Shown piece after piece: positions 22,641 to 32,700 of a stretch of DNA of 64,000 nucleotides. The stretch covers positions 682,001 through 746,000 of the forward strand of contig CAVZDW010000012.1 in the NCBI GenBank assembly GCA_963774155.1. The letters are read 5' to 3'. The notes under the pieces are model-generated. The model was not told the origin of the DNA. It did no database searches and worked only from the letters and a program-made list of their open reading frames with translations. Numbering within the stretch: the first letter of the stretch is position 1; each line of letters starts with the position of its first letter. The position numbers and the translations under genes were made by a program. The stretch comes from DASSUW01 sp963774155 (lineage in GTDB: Bacteria; Actinomycetota; Thermoleophilia; Solirubrobacterales; Solirubrobacteraceae).

Positions 22641-24791
22641 CCGTGGGCTCGCCGCGGCACCGCGAGCTGGGGCTGACGGACGACGAGTACGAGCTGATCG
22701 TCGCCAAGCTGGGGCGCGACCCGAACGAGGTCGAGCTGGCGGTCTTCAGCCTCATGTGGTCCGAGCACTGCGGCTACAAGCACTCGCGCCGCCTGCTCAA
22801 GACGCTGCCCACCGAGGGCCCGCGGCTCGTGCTCGGCCCGGGCGAGAACGCGGGGGCGGTCGACGTCGGCCACGGGATCGCCTGCGCCTTCAAGGTCGAG
22901 TCCCACAACCACCCGAGCGCGGTCGAGCCGTTCCAGGGCGCGGCCACGGGCGTCGGCGGCATCCTGCGCGACGTCTTCGCCATCGGCGCCCGGCCGATCG
23001 CCATCCTCGACTCCCTGCGCTTCGGCGAGCCGACCTCGCCCCGCTCGCGCTACCTGCTCGAGCACGCGGTGGCCGGCATCGGCCACTACGGCAACTCGAT
23101 CGGCGTGGCCACGGTCGGCGGCGAGATCTACTTCGAGGGCCCGTACGAGCAGAACTGCCTGGTCAACGCGATGTGCGTCGGCCTGATCGAGACCGAGAAC
23201 CTGATCCGCTCGGCGGCGGCCGGGGTCGGCAACGTGGTGGTGCTCTTCGGCGCTCGTACGGGTCGTGACGGGATCGGCGGCGCGTCGGTCCTGGCGTCCG
23301 CCGAGCTCGGCGACGCCGACGAGGGCAAGCGCCCGACCGTGCAGATCGGCGACCCGTTCGAGGAGAGCAAGCTGCTCGAGTGCTCGCTCGCGCTGCTCGA
23401 GGCGGGGCTGCTCGTCGCGCTGCAGGACCTCGGCGCGGCGGGCCTCACCTCCTCCTCGGCGGAGATGGCGGCCAAGGGCGGCCTGGGGATCGACCTCGAC
23501 GTCCGGCGCGTGCCGCTCCGTGAGGCCGACATGGAGCCGTTCGAGATCATGATCTCGGAGTCGCAGGAGCGGATGCTCTGCGTGGTCGAGCCCTCGAAGG
23601 TCGACGCGGTGATCGACCTGTGCACGCGCTGGGAGGTCAACGCGACCGCGATCGGGGAGGTGACCGACAGCGGCCGCCTGCGGGTGTACGACGGCGAGGC
23701 GCTGGTCGGCGACCTGCCGGTGGTCGCGCTGGTCGACGAGTGTCCCGCCTACGACCTCGAGCCGCTCGAGCCCTCGCGGCCGGTCTATCCCGCGCCGCCG
23801 CGGGTGCTGGCGGACGGGCTGGACGCGGCCGGGACGCTGCTCGCCCTGCTCGGCAGCGCGAATCTGGCCTCCCGCCGCTGGGCGTTCGAGCAGTACGACT
23901 GCGTCGTCGGCTCGCGCACCGTGCGGCGGCCCGAGCAGGCCGACGCCGCGGTGCTCACGCTCGACGCACGGCGGCGCCATCGCCGTCTCGATCGACGGCA
24001 ACGGCCGCCGCGTGGCGGTCGACCCCTATCGCGGCGCCGTCGAGGCCGTGCTCGAGTGCTCGGCCAACCTCGCGTGCGTCGGCGCCGAGCCGCTCGGCCT
24101 CACCAACTGCCTCAACTTCGGCAACCCCGAGAAGCCGCACATCGCCTGGCAGTTCTCACGGGCGATCGCCGGACTCGGTGACGCGTGCCGCGCGCTCGGC
24201 GTCCCGGTGGTCGGCGGCAACGTCTCGCTCTACAACGAGGGCGGCGAGGGCCCGATCTACCCGACGCCGGTCGTCGGCATGGTCGGCGAGCTGCCCGACC
24301 CCGCGCGCTCCGGCCGCCTCGGCTTCTCGGAGGCGGGCGACGCGGTGGCGCTGATCAGCGCCTCGTGGGCGCCGTCGGAGGTCGGCTCGGAGCTGGCCAA
24401 GCTGCGCGGCGACGCGCTCGAGGGCGCGCTCCCGGCCGCCGATCTCGGCGAGCTGCGCGCGCTCCACGCCGCGGTCCGGCAGGGCGTCCGCTCGGGCGCG
24501 CTGCGCTCGGCGCACGACGTCGCCGAGGGCGGCGTGGCCGTCGCGCTGGCCGAGTGCTGCATCGCCGGAGGCGTCGGCGCCGACGTGGCGCTCGACGCCC
24601 CGCTCTTCGCTGAGGGCCCGGGAGCCTTCGTGGTCTCCGGCCCGCCGGAGGCGCTGTCCCGCTTCGGCGCCGCCGCGCGGGTGATCGGCACCGTCGGGGG
24701 CGAAGCGCTGACCGTCGAGGGCGAGCTCTCGGTCCCGGTCGCCGAGCTCGCGCGCGTGCACGCCGGCGGCCTGGCCGCGCTCATCGACTGA
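22637..24791 (+). CDS. purL: FGAM synthase subunit PurL, interrupted by a frameshift
   Basis: This is the synthetase subunit of the three-part FGAM synthase, about 718 residues if joined. The first frame (GTG 22637 to about 23966) carries MWSEHCGYKHS, KVESHNHPSAVEPFQGAATG and GGEIYFEGPYEQNC. At about 23966-23970 the match moves to another frame (GGAIAVSIDGNGRR, then CLNFGNPEKPHIAWQF), continuing to 24791. One extra base explains the shift. Without correction the first frame would end near 24181 with nonsense sequence. Loss of PurL would block this pathway, so an assembly or sequencing error is the simplest explanation. Confidence 0.85.
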
Positions 24792-25798
24792 CGACGAGGA
24801 CGTCGCCCGCGCGGCGGGCGACGAAGTCCTCGGCCATGAGCGTCGGCGGCCCGCCGAGCACCTTCTCGGCCTCCTGGTAGCGCTTGGTCTCGCCGAGCCG
24901 ACCGGTGCCGGACACGCCGCCCGCGAAGTCGATCGTGAGCCGCTCGCCGCTGATCCGCGCGGTCTTGAAGTCGTCGAGCGGCGGATCGCCGGTCACCTCG
25001 GCCTCGAGTCGGCCGCCGTCGCCTTCGAGCACGATCGTGCCCGCGCCCAGGAAGGGCTTCAACGGAGCGAGGGCACCCTCGCGCGGCCGGAGCCGCGCGT
25101 CGGCGTACGCGAGATCGTCGCCCTCGGAGAGGTCGCCGCTCGCGATGGCGAACGTCGCGTCGGCGCCGGCGTCCGCGAGGCTCGGCGGCTCCGGTCGTTC
25201 GGCGAGTCCGCTCAGCTCGATCCGCTCGCCGGTCGCGCGCCCGGTCATCGCGCCCGCGCCGAAGTCCACCGACGGGAGGTCGTCCGGCAGGTCGTGGAGG
25301 AACTGCTCGAGGCTCGCCACGAACGTTCGCGGCTCGAGTGCGGCGACGAGCACGTCGGAGCTGGTCTCCCCGTTCACGTCGAGTCGTGTGGAGTCGGCGA
25401 GCGCCTGGCCGCCGGCCGCGGCGTTCGCCGCGCGCAGCAGCTCGCGCGTGCTCGTCACCACGAGGTGGCCGTCGATGATCGCCGACGCTCGCAGCGGGCC
25501 GGCCGCGGTGACCTTGCGACCGAACGCCTCGGCCGCATTCGTCGTCCTCCGACTCGAATACGAGTCCGCCGGAGTCCGCGGAGCCGTCCGTGAAATACGC
25601 CGCGCGGTCCCCGAGCCAGGGCCGCACGTCGCGGTCGAAGACGACGTCGGCGCGCGAGGTCCCCGCAACCAGCTGCTCGGCGCGATCGGCGGACAGCGAG
25701 ACGTAGACCGCCGCGTCGGCGGGCACCACCGCCGACGGCGGATCGTCCCCGCCACAGCCGGCGAGGAGCAGAACGGTGAGCAGGGCGCACCGGCGCAT
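24781..25798 (-). CDS. DUF3352-like lipoprotein, frame broken
   Basis: The gene begins MRRCALLTVLLLAGCGG at 25798, with a clear lipobox (LAGC). An N-domain follows (VPADAAVYVSLSADRAEQL...). At about 25535-25540 the homologous sequence changes frame (EDDE, then AAEAFGRKVTAAGPL) and continues to the end at 24781 as a further 250 or so residues, including LRASAIIDGHLVVTSTRELL. The pattern of Ala-rich surface strands fits DUF3352 proteins, whose role is unknown. It is convergent with purL with an 11-nt overlap. It is the fourth gene in 5 kb with a one-base break. Confidence 0.65.
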
Positions 25799-25823
25799 TC
25801 GGACACAAAGTAGGGTGCGCGAC

Positions 25824-27119
25824 GTGGCCACTGTGCTCCTTATCGGCGAGGGGGATCTCGCCGAGGAGACTCGCTCGGCGCTCGACGCTGCCGGCGCCGA
25901 GGTGTATCGGATGAAGGCGCCCGAGGAGCGCGAGGTCAAGCACGCCCTCGAGGACGGCGGAATCGACCGCGTGGTGGTCGTCTCACGCGACGACGCGGTG
26001 GTCCTGCGCACCGCGTTGATGGTGCGCAACGTCGACGACGCCGTCCCGATGCTGGTGACGATCTTCGATCCGACCATGGCCGGCCAGGTCGACCGTGACC
26101 TCGAGTACTGCGAGGTCACGTCGATGGCCGACATCGTGGCGCCGTCGCTGGCCGGTCCGTGCCTGTCCGAGGACCTGACCGCCATACGCGAGGACGCCGA
26201 CCCGCCGGTGGGGATCCGCGAGAGCAACGGAGGCGTCGAGGAGGTGCCGATCGAGGTGCCCGACCAGCGCCGCGCGGCGGCGCTGGCATCGGCCGTCTTC
26301 GCGCCCTACGACAAGAGCGCCGCGCTGCTGCTCTGGGGCGCCCTGGGCCTGATCGTGATCCTCGTGCTCGAGACCATCGCGTGCATGGCGGTGCTCGAGC
26401 AGGGCCTGATCGACGCCGCGTACGGCTCGGCCAAGACGCTCGTCACCGTCGACCCCAACGACAAGGTCGCCGACGGCCCGAAGGGGCTGAAGGCGTTCCT
26501 CACCGTCTCGATGCTCGCCACGCTCGTCTTCGAGGCCTCGTTCACGGCCGGGCTCGTCAACCGCCTCGTCAACAAGCGCCTCACCGGCCTCCTGGGCCAG
26601 CGGGCGGTGCCGCGACGCGATCACGTCGTGGTCGTCGGCATGGGCCAGGTCGGCCTGAGGCTCTGCATGCTCCTGCGCAAGTGCGGGGTCGGCATCGTCG
26701 CGGTCGACGACCGCGAGGCCGGCGAGAACGTCGGCCTCGCGCGCGAGCTCGGGTTCCCGGTGGTCATCGGCCGCGGGGCCGACCCGTCGCTCCTGCGCCG
26801 GCTGTCGCTCAGCCGCGCCGTCGCCCTCGCGGCCGTGACCGACGACGACCTCCAGAACATCTCGATCGCCATGGCGGCGAAGTCGGTCGTTCCGGACCTC
26901 CGCGTGGTCCTGCGCGCCGGGGACGGCCGGGTGGCCAACGAGACCCGCTCGCTGTTCCGGATCGGCCTCGTGCGCGACGTCCACCGGATCGCGGCCGTGC
27001 TCATCGCCGCCCGCGCGACCGGATCGGACGCCACGCGCGTCGTCTGCATCCAGCACGAGGTGCACCTGCTGTACGACGACGGCCGCCTCGAGGAGGCGGC
27101 CGTCTCCGCTGCGAATTAG
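25824..27119 (+). CDS. membrane NAD-binding (TrkA-N/RCK-like) ion-conductance protein
   Basis: The 431-residue protein has a GTG start at 25824; GTG 25815 is possible. The N-terminal Rossmann-like domain (VLLIGEGDLAEE, about 1-115) is followed by two membrane segments (about 170-195 and 222-245). A second Rossmann domain has the glycine motif VVVVGMGQVGLRL, VVIGRGADPSLLRR and a TrkA-N-like body (about 265-400). Two nucleotide domains around a 2TM core recall K+ channel or transporter regulators. The loop between the TMs has no canonical TVGYG filter, so conductance is uncertain. Confidence 0.7.
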   Translation: MATVLLIGEGDLAEETRSALDAAGAEVYRMKAPEEREVKHALEDGGIDRVVVVSRDDAVVLRTALMVRNVDDAVPMLVTIFDPTMAGQVDRDLEYCEVTSMADIVAPSLAGPCLSEDLTAIREDADPPVGIRESNGGVEEVPIEVPDQRRAAALASAVFAPYDKSAALLLWGALGLIVILVLETIACMAVLEQGLIDAAYGSAKTLVTVDPNDKVADGPKGLKAFLTVSMLATLVFEASFTAGLVNRLVNKRLTGLLGQRAVPRRDHVVVVGMGQVGLRLCMLLRKCGVGIVAVDDREAGENVGLARELGFPVVIGRGADPSLLRRLSLSRAVALAAVTDDDLQNISIAMAAKSVVPDLRVVLRAGDGRVANETRSLFRIGLVRDVHRIAAVLIAARATGSDATRVVCIQHEVHLLYDDGRLEEAAVSAAN

Positions 27120-27123
27120 GCCA

Positions 27124-28509
27124 TCAGGCCATCAGCTCGTCGGCCATCGCCTCGAACACCTGGACGTACGTGTCGACCGACTCGTCGTCGTGGGTGACCG
27201 AGAGCGTCCACTCCTCCTCACGGCCGGGCGTCATGAAGATGCCGCGGTTCATGTTGAAGAGCCACGCGAGCTCCGCCATGTCGGCGTCCTGGTTGGCCTT
27301 GAACGTCTCGTAGTCGACGATCTCCACCGGGGAGAAGGTCACGCAGCCCTTGGAGCCGACGCCGACCGAGTAGCCGGCGAGGCCGTGCTTGTCGATCACG
27401 CCCTGGCAGCCCTTGAGGATGCGGTCGTTGAGGTGATCGAGGTGGGCGTAGGCGTCGGGCGTGAGCACCTCGAGCAGGTTCGCGCGCGTGGCCGCCATGC
27501 CGAGCGGGTTCCCGTTGTAGGTGCCGACCTGGTACACGGAGCCATCCTCGACGGTCTCCATCGCCTCTTCGGTGCCGCCGATCGCCCCGGTGGGCACGCC
27601 GCCGCCGAGGGCCTTGGCGAGCGTGACCATGTCGGGCTTCACGCCCCAGCGCTCGGTGGCGCCGCCGGCCGCGATGGTCAGGCCGGTCTTGACCTCGTCG
27701 AAGATGAGGATGATCCCGTGCTTGCGGGTGATCTCCCGGACGGCCTCGAGGTAGCCGGGCTGGGGAAGCACGATCCCCAGGTTCATCATCGCCGCCTCCA
27801 TGATCACGCAGGCGGGCTTGCGGCCCTCCTCGGTGAGGCGCTCGATGCGGCGCTCCATGGCGGGCGCGTCGTTGAACGGGACGGCGATCGTCATGTCGAC
27901 CGTCGCCTGCGGGATGCCGGCGCCGTAGGGCAGCGACGCGAGGTTGTCGCGGTCGCCGATCTTGCCGTACTCGACGCCGATCGAGACCATCACCGTGTCG
28001 TGGTGCCCGTGGTAGGAGCCGAAGATCTTCAGCACCGTGTCGCGCTTCGTGTCGGCGCGCGCGATGCGGATCGCGTCCATCGTGGCCTCTGAGCCCGAGT
28101 TGGTGTAGCGCCAGCGCGAGAGGCCGAAGCGCTTCGAGAGCTCCTCGGCGACGACGATGGCGTCCTCGGTCGGGGCGGCGAAGTGCGTGCCCTGGCTGTA
28201 CCGCTCCTGGATCGCCCTGCCGATGGCCGGGTGGGCGTGGCCCTGGACCATCGCGCCGAAGCCGTTGTGGAAGTCGTACATCTCGTTGCCGTCGACGTCC
28301 CACACCTTCGGGCCGCTGCCGCGCTCGAGATAGATCGGCCACGGGTCGCGCAGCTGGTACGACGATGCGACGCCGCCGGTGAGCACCGCGTGGGCACGCC
28401 GGTACATCGCCTCGGACTTCCTGGTGGAGTCGTTGAGCGCCTTCTCCTCGCGCTCGATGAGCTCCCTGATGCGCTGACGATCGATCTGGACCGGTGCGTT
28501 GACGGCCAT
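27124..28509 (-). CDS. class III PLP-dependent aminotransferase (glutamate-1-semialdehyde aminotransferase-like)
   Basis: The 461-residue protein has the fold type I layout. NSGSEATMDAIRIAR binds the phosphate, IFDEVKTG holds the Asp under the PLP ring, and MVTLAKALGGGVPTGAIGG contains the PLP-binding Lys. The sequence resembles HemL (GGVASSYQLRDPWPIYLERG, GTYNGNPLGMAA), but no other haem gene is nearby and the true substrate may be another amino-ketone. It is convergent with the RCK-like gene and divergent from purF. Confidence 0.85.
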   Translation of the reverse strand: MAVNAPVQIDRQRIRELIEREEKALNDSTRKSEAMYRRAHAVLTGGVASSYQLRDPWPIYLERGSGPKVWDVDGNEMYDFHNGFGAMVQGHAHPAIGRAIQERYSQGTHFAAPTEDAIVVAEELSKRFGLSRWRYTNSGSEATMDAIRIARADTKRDTVLKIFGSYHGHHDTVMVSIGVEYGKIGDRDNLASLPYGAGIPQATVDMTIAVPFNDAPAMERRIERLTEEGRKPACVIMEAAMMNLGIVLPQPGYLEAVREITRKHGIILIFDEVKTGLTIAAGGATERWGVKPDMVTLAKALGGGVPTGAIGGTEEAMETVEDGSVYQVGTYNGNPLGMAATRANLLEVLTPDAYAHLDHLNDRILKGCQGVIDKHGLAGYSVGVGSKGCVTFSPVEIVDYETFKANQDADMAELAWLFNMNRGIFMTPGREEEWTLSVTHDDESVDTYVQVFEAMADELMA

Positions 28510-28646
28510 CTATCGCTCTCCTAAGCGGGTTAGTCCAAGCAGCGTACTCGGGGGGTGCGTGCCGGAGCGGCGCAGGCGGCCGGCGGCCGCGCACCCAACC
28601 GGCGTGCGCCGGGGCCGTTGCTAGGCTGCAAACCCGGTCGTTCGCC

Positions 28647-30077
28647 TTGCTTCCTGACCTCATCGACCTCCGCGACGGACCGCGCGACGAATGCGGCGTC
28701 TTCGGCGTATGCGCTCCCGGGCGCGAAGTCGCCCGCCTCGCCTACTTCGCCCTGTACGCGCTCCAGCATCGCGGGCAGGAGTCCGCGGGCATCGCGACCT
28801 CGCAGGGCGGCCACATCATGGCCATGCGCGACCAGGGGCTCGTCAACCAGGTGTTCGACGAGCAGCGGCTGCGCGCGCTCCAGGGGGAGATGGCCGTCGG
28901 CCACGTCCGCTACTCGACCACCGGCGCCTCGTCGTGGGAGAACTCGCAGCCCGTCTGGCGGTCCGACCGGCGCGAGATCGCGCTCGCCCACAACGGCAAC
29001 CTCATCAACGCGGTCGAGATGCACGCGGCGCTGCGCGAGAAGGGCGTCTCGTTCCGGTCGACGTCGGACTCGGAGATCATCGCCGCGCTCGTGTCGACCC
29101 ACGAGGCCGACTCGGTGGAGGACGCGCTCGTCGATGTCATGGGGCGCGTCGAGGGCGCCTACTCGACGGTCGTCATGGCCAAGGACCGGATCGTCGCGTT
29201 CCGCGATCCCGCGGGCCTGCGGCCGCTGTCGCTGGGCATCCTCGACGACCACTACTGCGTGGCCTCCGAGACCTGCGCGTTCGACATCATCGGCGCGCGC
29301 TTCCTGCGCGACGTGCAGCCGGGCGAGATCGTGTCGCTGACGCCGAACGGGCTGCAGACCCGCATGGGCGTGGTGGGCGAGCGACCCGCGCTGTGCGTGT
29401 TCGAGCACATCTACTTCGCGCGTCCCGATTCCCGCCTGGGCGGCCAGGTGCTGCAGGTGGCCCGCGGCCGGATGGGCGAGATCCTCGCCCGCGAGGCCCC
29501 GGTCGAGGCCGACCTCGTCATCCCGGTGCCGGACTCGGGCAACCCGGCGGCCCGCGGCTTCGCCCGCGCCTCGGGTCTGCCGCAGGACGACGGCTTCGTC
29601 AAGAACCGCTACGTGGCGCGCACCTTCATCCAGCCGGGCCAGGACCTGCGCAAGCACGGCCTGCGGATGAAGTTCAACCCGCTGCCCGACGTCGTGGCCG
29701 GCCAGCGGCTGGTCGTGGTCGACGACTCGATCGTCCGCGGCAACACGACGCGGCAGATCGTGCAGATGCTGCGCGACGCGGGCGCCGCCGAGGTGCACAT
29801 GCGCATCAGCGCGCCGCCGATCCGCTACCCCTGCCACTACGGGATCGACATGTCGACCTCCGAGGAGATGATCGCCCACGGGCGGACCGAGGCGGAGGTG
29901 GCCGCGGAGCTCGGCGCCGACTCCCTGGCCTATCTCTCCCTGGGCGGCGTCTACGAGGCGATCCGCGGGACGCGCGAGACCCACTGCGACGCGTGCTTCT
30001 CGGGCGAGTACCCGCTGGCCGGGACGACGGCCGCGCAGCGCAAGGACGCGTTCGAGCTTCCGCTGGTCCGGGCGTAG
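28647..30077 (+). CDS. purF: amidophosphoribosyltransferase
   Basis: PurF catalyses the first committed step of purine synthesis, glutamine plus PRPP to phosphoribosylamine. The 476-residue protein has a TTG start. A short propeptide precedes the catalytic Cys in DECGVFGV, as in propeptide-containing PurF enzymes. Glutaminase residues appear in VGHVRYSTTG and AHNGNL, and the PRPP-binding loop is VVVDDSIVRGNTTR. A C-x-x-C pair near the end (CDACFSG) is compatible with the iron-sulfur type. It starts the third purine block. Confidence 0.95.
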   Translation: MLPDLIDLRDGPRDECGVFGVCAPGREVARLAYFALYALQHRGQESAGIATSQGGHIMAMRDQGLVNQVFDEQRLRALQGEMAVGHVRYSTTGASSWENSQPVWRSDRREIALAHNGNLINAVEMHAALREKGVSFRSTSDSEIIAALVSTHEADSVEDALVDVMGRVEGAYSTVVMAKDRIVAFRDPAGLRPLSLGILDDHYCVASETCAFDIIGARFLRDVQPGEIVSLTPNGLQTRMGVVGERPALCVFEHIYFARPDSRLGGQVLQVARGRMGEILAREAPVEADLVIPVPDSGNPAARGFARASGLPQDDGFVKNRYVARTFIQPGQDLRKHGLRMKFNPLPDVVAGQRLVVVDDSIVRGNTTRQIVQMLRDAGAAEVHMRISAPPIRYPCHYGIDMSTSEEMIAHGRTEAEVAAELGADSLAYLSLGGVYEAIRGTRETHCDACFSGEYPLAGTTAAQRKDAFELPLVRA

Positions 30078-30181
30078 CCGCCCGGTTCTTCGAACTGCGG
30101 CGCTGCGCCCCTCGCGTCGACTTCGTGCCGACTTTGCAACAACGTCGCGCGACGCCCCCTTTGCCCTCCGGACCCGGCGAT

Positions 30182-32095
30182 ATGGTCGCCGGTCCCATGT
30201 CGCTCGCCGCAGAGAACGTCGCGCTCCCCGGCCTCGGCCCGCCGCCGCAGGAGCCGGTCGCGCGCTCGCGCGATCCCGAGGGTGCGCTGCACGAGCTGTT
30301 CGCGTTCCCGGCGTTCCGGCGGGGGCAGCGCGAGGCGGTAGAAGCGGCGGTCGCCGGGCGCGATGTTCTGGTGGTCATGCCCACCGGCTCGGGCAAGTCG
30401 CTCTGCTACCAGCTGCCGGCGCTCATGCGGGCCGACCTCACGGTGGTCGTCTCCCCGCTGGTCTCGCTGATGCAGGACCAGGTGCAGGCGCTCGAGCGGG
30501 TGGCGCCGGGCCGCGTCGGCCTGGTCAACGCGCAGCAGGACGCGGCGACCAACCGGCGCGTCGTCGAGCGCGCCGCGCGGGGTGACCTCCGGCTCCTCTA
30601 CGTCGCCCCCGAGCGGTTCTCCTCGCCCGGCTTCCTCGAGCGGATCAAGCACGCGCGGATCGGGCTCTTCGTGGTCGACGAGGCGCACTGCGTGTCCCAG
30701 TGGGGGCACGACTTCCGGCCCGACTACTTCCGGCTGGCCGACGCGGCGCGCTGGCTCGGGGCCGAGGCGATCGTCGCGTCGACGGCCACCGCCACGCCGC
30801 AGGTGGCGGCGGACATCGTGGCGCGGCTCGGCCTCCGCGACCCGGTCACGGTGGCCACGGGGTTCGATCGCCCGAACCTCTCCTTCACGGTCGTGCCGTG
30901 CGCCAACAAGCCGGCCGTCCACCGCGGCATCGCCGCCGCGCTGGCCGACCCCGCGGCCCGGCCGGCGATCGTCTATGCGGGCACGCGGGCGGACTGCGAG
31001 CGGCTCTCCGAGCGGCTGGCGGGCCAGCTCGGCGTCGAGGTGATCGCCTACCACGCGGGCCTGCCGCGCGATGCCCGCTCCGAGGCCCAGCGGCGCTTCA
31101 TGGCCGGCGAGGCGCCGATCGTGGTGGCCACCAACGCGTTCGGCATGGGCGTCGACAAGGCCGACGTCCGGACCGTGGTGCACGAGAGCGTGCCGAGCTC
31201 GATCGAGGCCTACTACCAGGAGGCCGGCCGCGCGGGGCGCGACGGCGCGCCCGCCCGCTGCCTGCTCTTCGCCACGGGCAAGGACAAGGGCCTGCACGTG
31301 TTCTTCATCGAGCGCTCGACGGTCGGCGAGGACGCTCTGCAGGCGGTCGCCCGCCGGATCGTCTCGGCCGCCGCCGCCAACGATGCGCCCGCCGCCGCCG
31401 GGTCGGCGCCGCGCTTCGATCTCCCCGTGAGCGCCCTCGTCGGCGCCGCGAGCGGGGAGGAGGAGGTCGTGCGGGCGATCGTCGGCCACCTCGCCCGAGC
31501 GGGCGTCGTGCAGCCGGCGCCGTCGGCGCCCGATCGCGTCGCCGGGCGGCTCGTCGGCCAGTGGGACGGCCGCGCGCAATCCACGTGCCGCACGTCCGCG
31601 CAGGAGGGCACGCGCGTGCGCTGGCGCCAGTACCGCGCGGTCTGGGCGTGGGTCGAGGGCACGCGCTGCCGGCGCGAGGGGATCCTCCGCCACTTCGGCG
31701 ACCGCGCCGCCCCGGCGCCCGAAGGTCCGTGCTGCGACGTGTGCGATCCCGGCCTGGTGCCCGAGCCGCCACCCCCGCCGCAACGCTCGGCGGCGCGGCG
31801 GCCGGCGCAGCTCGCCCAGCGGCCGGTCGCGAGCGGTGACCTCGGCGCGCTCGACGAGGCGATCCTCGACGTCGTGGCGACGGCCCAGCCGGAGGTCGGC
31901 CGCACCCGGGCCGTGGAGATCCTGCGCGGCGGCCGCTCGAAGGTCGTCACCAAGTACTCGTACGACGGCCTGCCGCACTACGGCGCCTGGTCGCACCTGA
32001 CCGGGTCGGCGGTGCTGGCGCGGGTGGACGCCCTGCTGGGCGCCGGCACCCTGCGCTCCACCGGCGGGCGCTTCCCCAAGCTGGAGGTGGCATGA
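30182..32095 (+). CDS. recQ: RecQ-family ATP-dependent DNA helicase
   Basis: The enzyme unwinds DNA 3' to 5' in recombination repair. It has 637 residues from ATG 30182, or 632 from ATG 30197. Motifs are Walker A VVMPTGSGKSLCYQLPAL, the DEAH box VVDEAHCVSQWGHDFRPDY, STATAT and the motif VI region QEAGRAGRDGAPA. A zinc-binding RecQ-Ct remnant has cysteines in CRREGILRHFGD and CCDVCDP. The tail (about 555-637) ends in a small domain with LDEAILDVVATAQ; a classical HRDC is not evident. It lies between purF and purN, the latter overlapping as ATGA. Confidence 0.92.
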   Translation: MVAGPMSLAAENVALPGLGPPPQEPVARSRDPEGALHELFAFPAFRRGQREAVEAAVAGRDVLVVMPTGSGKSLCYQLPALMRADLTVVVSPLVSLMQDQVQALERVAPGRVGLVNAQQDAATNRRVVERAARGDLRLLYVAPERFSSPGFLERIKHARIGLFVVDEAHCVSQWGHDFRPDYFRLADAARWLGAEAIVASTATATPQVAADIVARLGLRDPVTVATGFDRPNLSFTVVPCANKPAVHRGIAAALADPAARPAIVYAGTRADCERLSERLAGQLGVEVIAYHAGLPRDARSEAQRRFMAGEAPIVVATNAFGMGVDKADVRTVVHESVPSSIEAYYQEAGRAGRDGAPARCLLFATGKDKGLHVFFIERSTVGEDALQAVARRIVSAAAANDAPAAAGSAPRFDLPVSALVGAASGEEEVVRAIVGHLARAGVVQPAPSAPDRVAGRLVGQWDGRAQSTCRTSAQEGTRVRWRQYRAVWAWVEGTRCRREGILRHFGDRAAPAPEGPCCDVCDPGLVPEPPPPPQRSAARRPAQLAQRPVASGDLGALDEAILDVVATAQPEVGRTRAVEILRGGRSKVVTKYSYDGLPHYGAWSHLTGSAVLARVDALLGAGTLRSTGGRFPKLEVA

Positions 32096-32700
32096 GGGTC
32101 GGCGTCCTGGCCTCGGGCGCCGGCACCAACCTCCAGGCGATCCTCGATCGCGTCCACGGCCGGCACGGCGTCGAGGTCGTCGCCGTGGGCACCGACCAGC
32201 CGGGAGCGCAGGCGCTCGGCCGCGCCGAGCGGGCCGGCGTGGCGACCGCCACGTTCCCGCTCGCCGGCGCGTCCGACCGCGCGGCGCGCGACGCCGCGGT
32301 CGCCGACTGGCTCGAGGCGAACGGCGTCGAGCTCGTGGTGCTGGCCGGCTACATGGCGCTGCTCGACCCCGCCTTCCTGGCCCGCTTCCCGGGGCGCGTC
32401 ATCAACGTCCACCCCGCGCTGCTGCCGGCCTTCCCGGGCCTGCGCGCGATCGAGCAGGCGCTCGACTACGGGGTCAAGGTGTTCGGCGTGACCGTCCACT
32501 TCGTCGACGACGGGGTGGACACGGGACCCGTGATCGCGCAGCGCGCGCTCGAGCTTCCGGAAGCGACCGACCCGGCGGCGGTCCGCGAGGCGCTGCGGCC
32601 GCTGGAGCACGACCTGCTCTGCGAGGCCGTCGAGCTGATCGCCCGCGGCGCCGTGGAAATCGACCCCCAGCATTCGAGAAGGGTGGTGATCAGGCGGTGA
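32092..32700 (+). CDS. purN: phosphoribosylglycinamide formyltransferase
   Basis: PurN transfers a formyl group from 10-formyl-THF to GAR. The 202-residue protein opens with VLASGAGTNLQAIL. The active site is visible as VINVHPALLPAFPG (Asn and His), and the Asp is in DDGVDTGPVI. It overlaps recQ by ATGA and purH by GTGA, so recQ, purN and purH form one unit. Confidence 0.95.
   Translation: MRVGVLASGAGTNLQAILDRVHGRHGVEVVAVGTDQPGAQALGRAERAGVATATFPLAGASDRAARDAAVADWLEANGVELVVLAGYMALLDPAFLARFPGRVINVHPALLPAFPGLRAIEQALDYGVKVFGVTVHFVDDGVDTGPVIAQRALELPEATDPAAVREALRPLEHDLLCEAVELIARGAVEIDPQHSRRVVIRR

Noticed and set aside
27119..27140. Repeated GGCCATCAG as a regulatory repeat
   Set aside because: Two short copies at the convergent gene ends, explained by the coding end of the aminotransferase.
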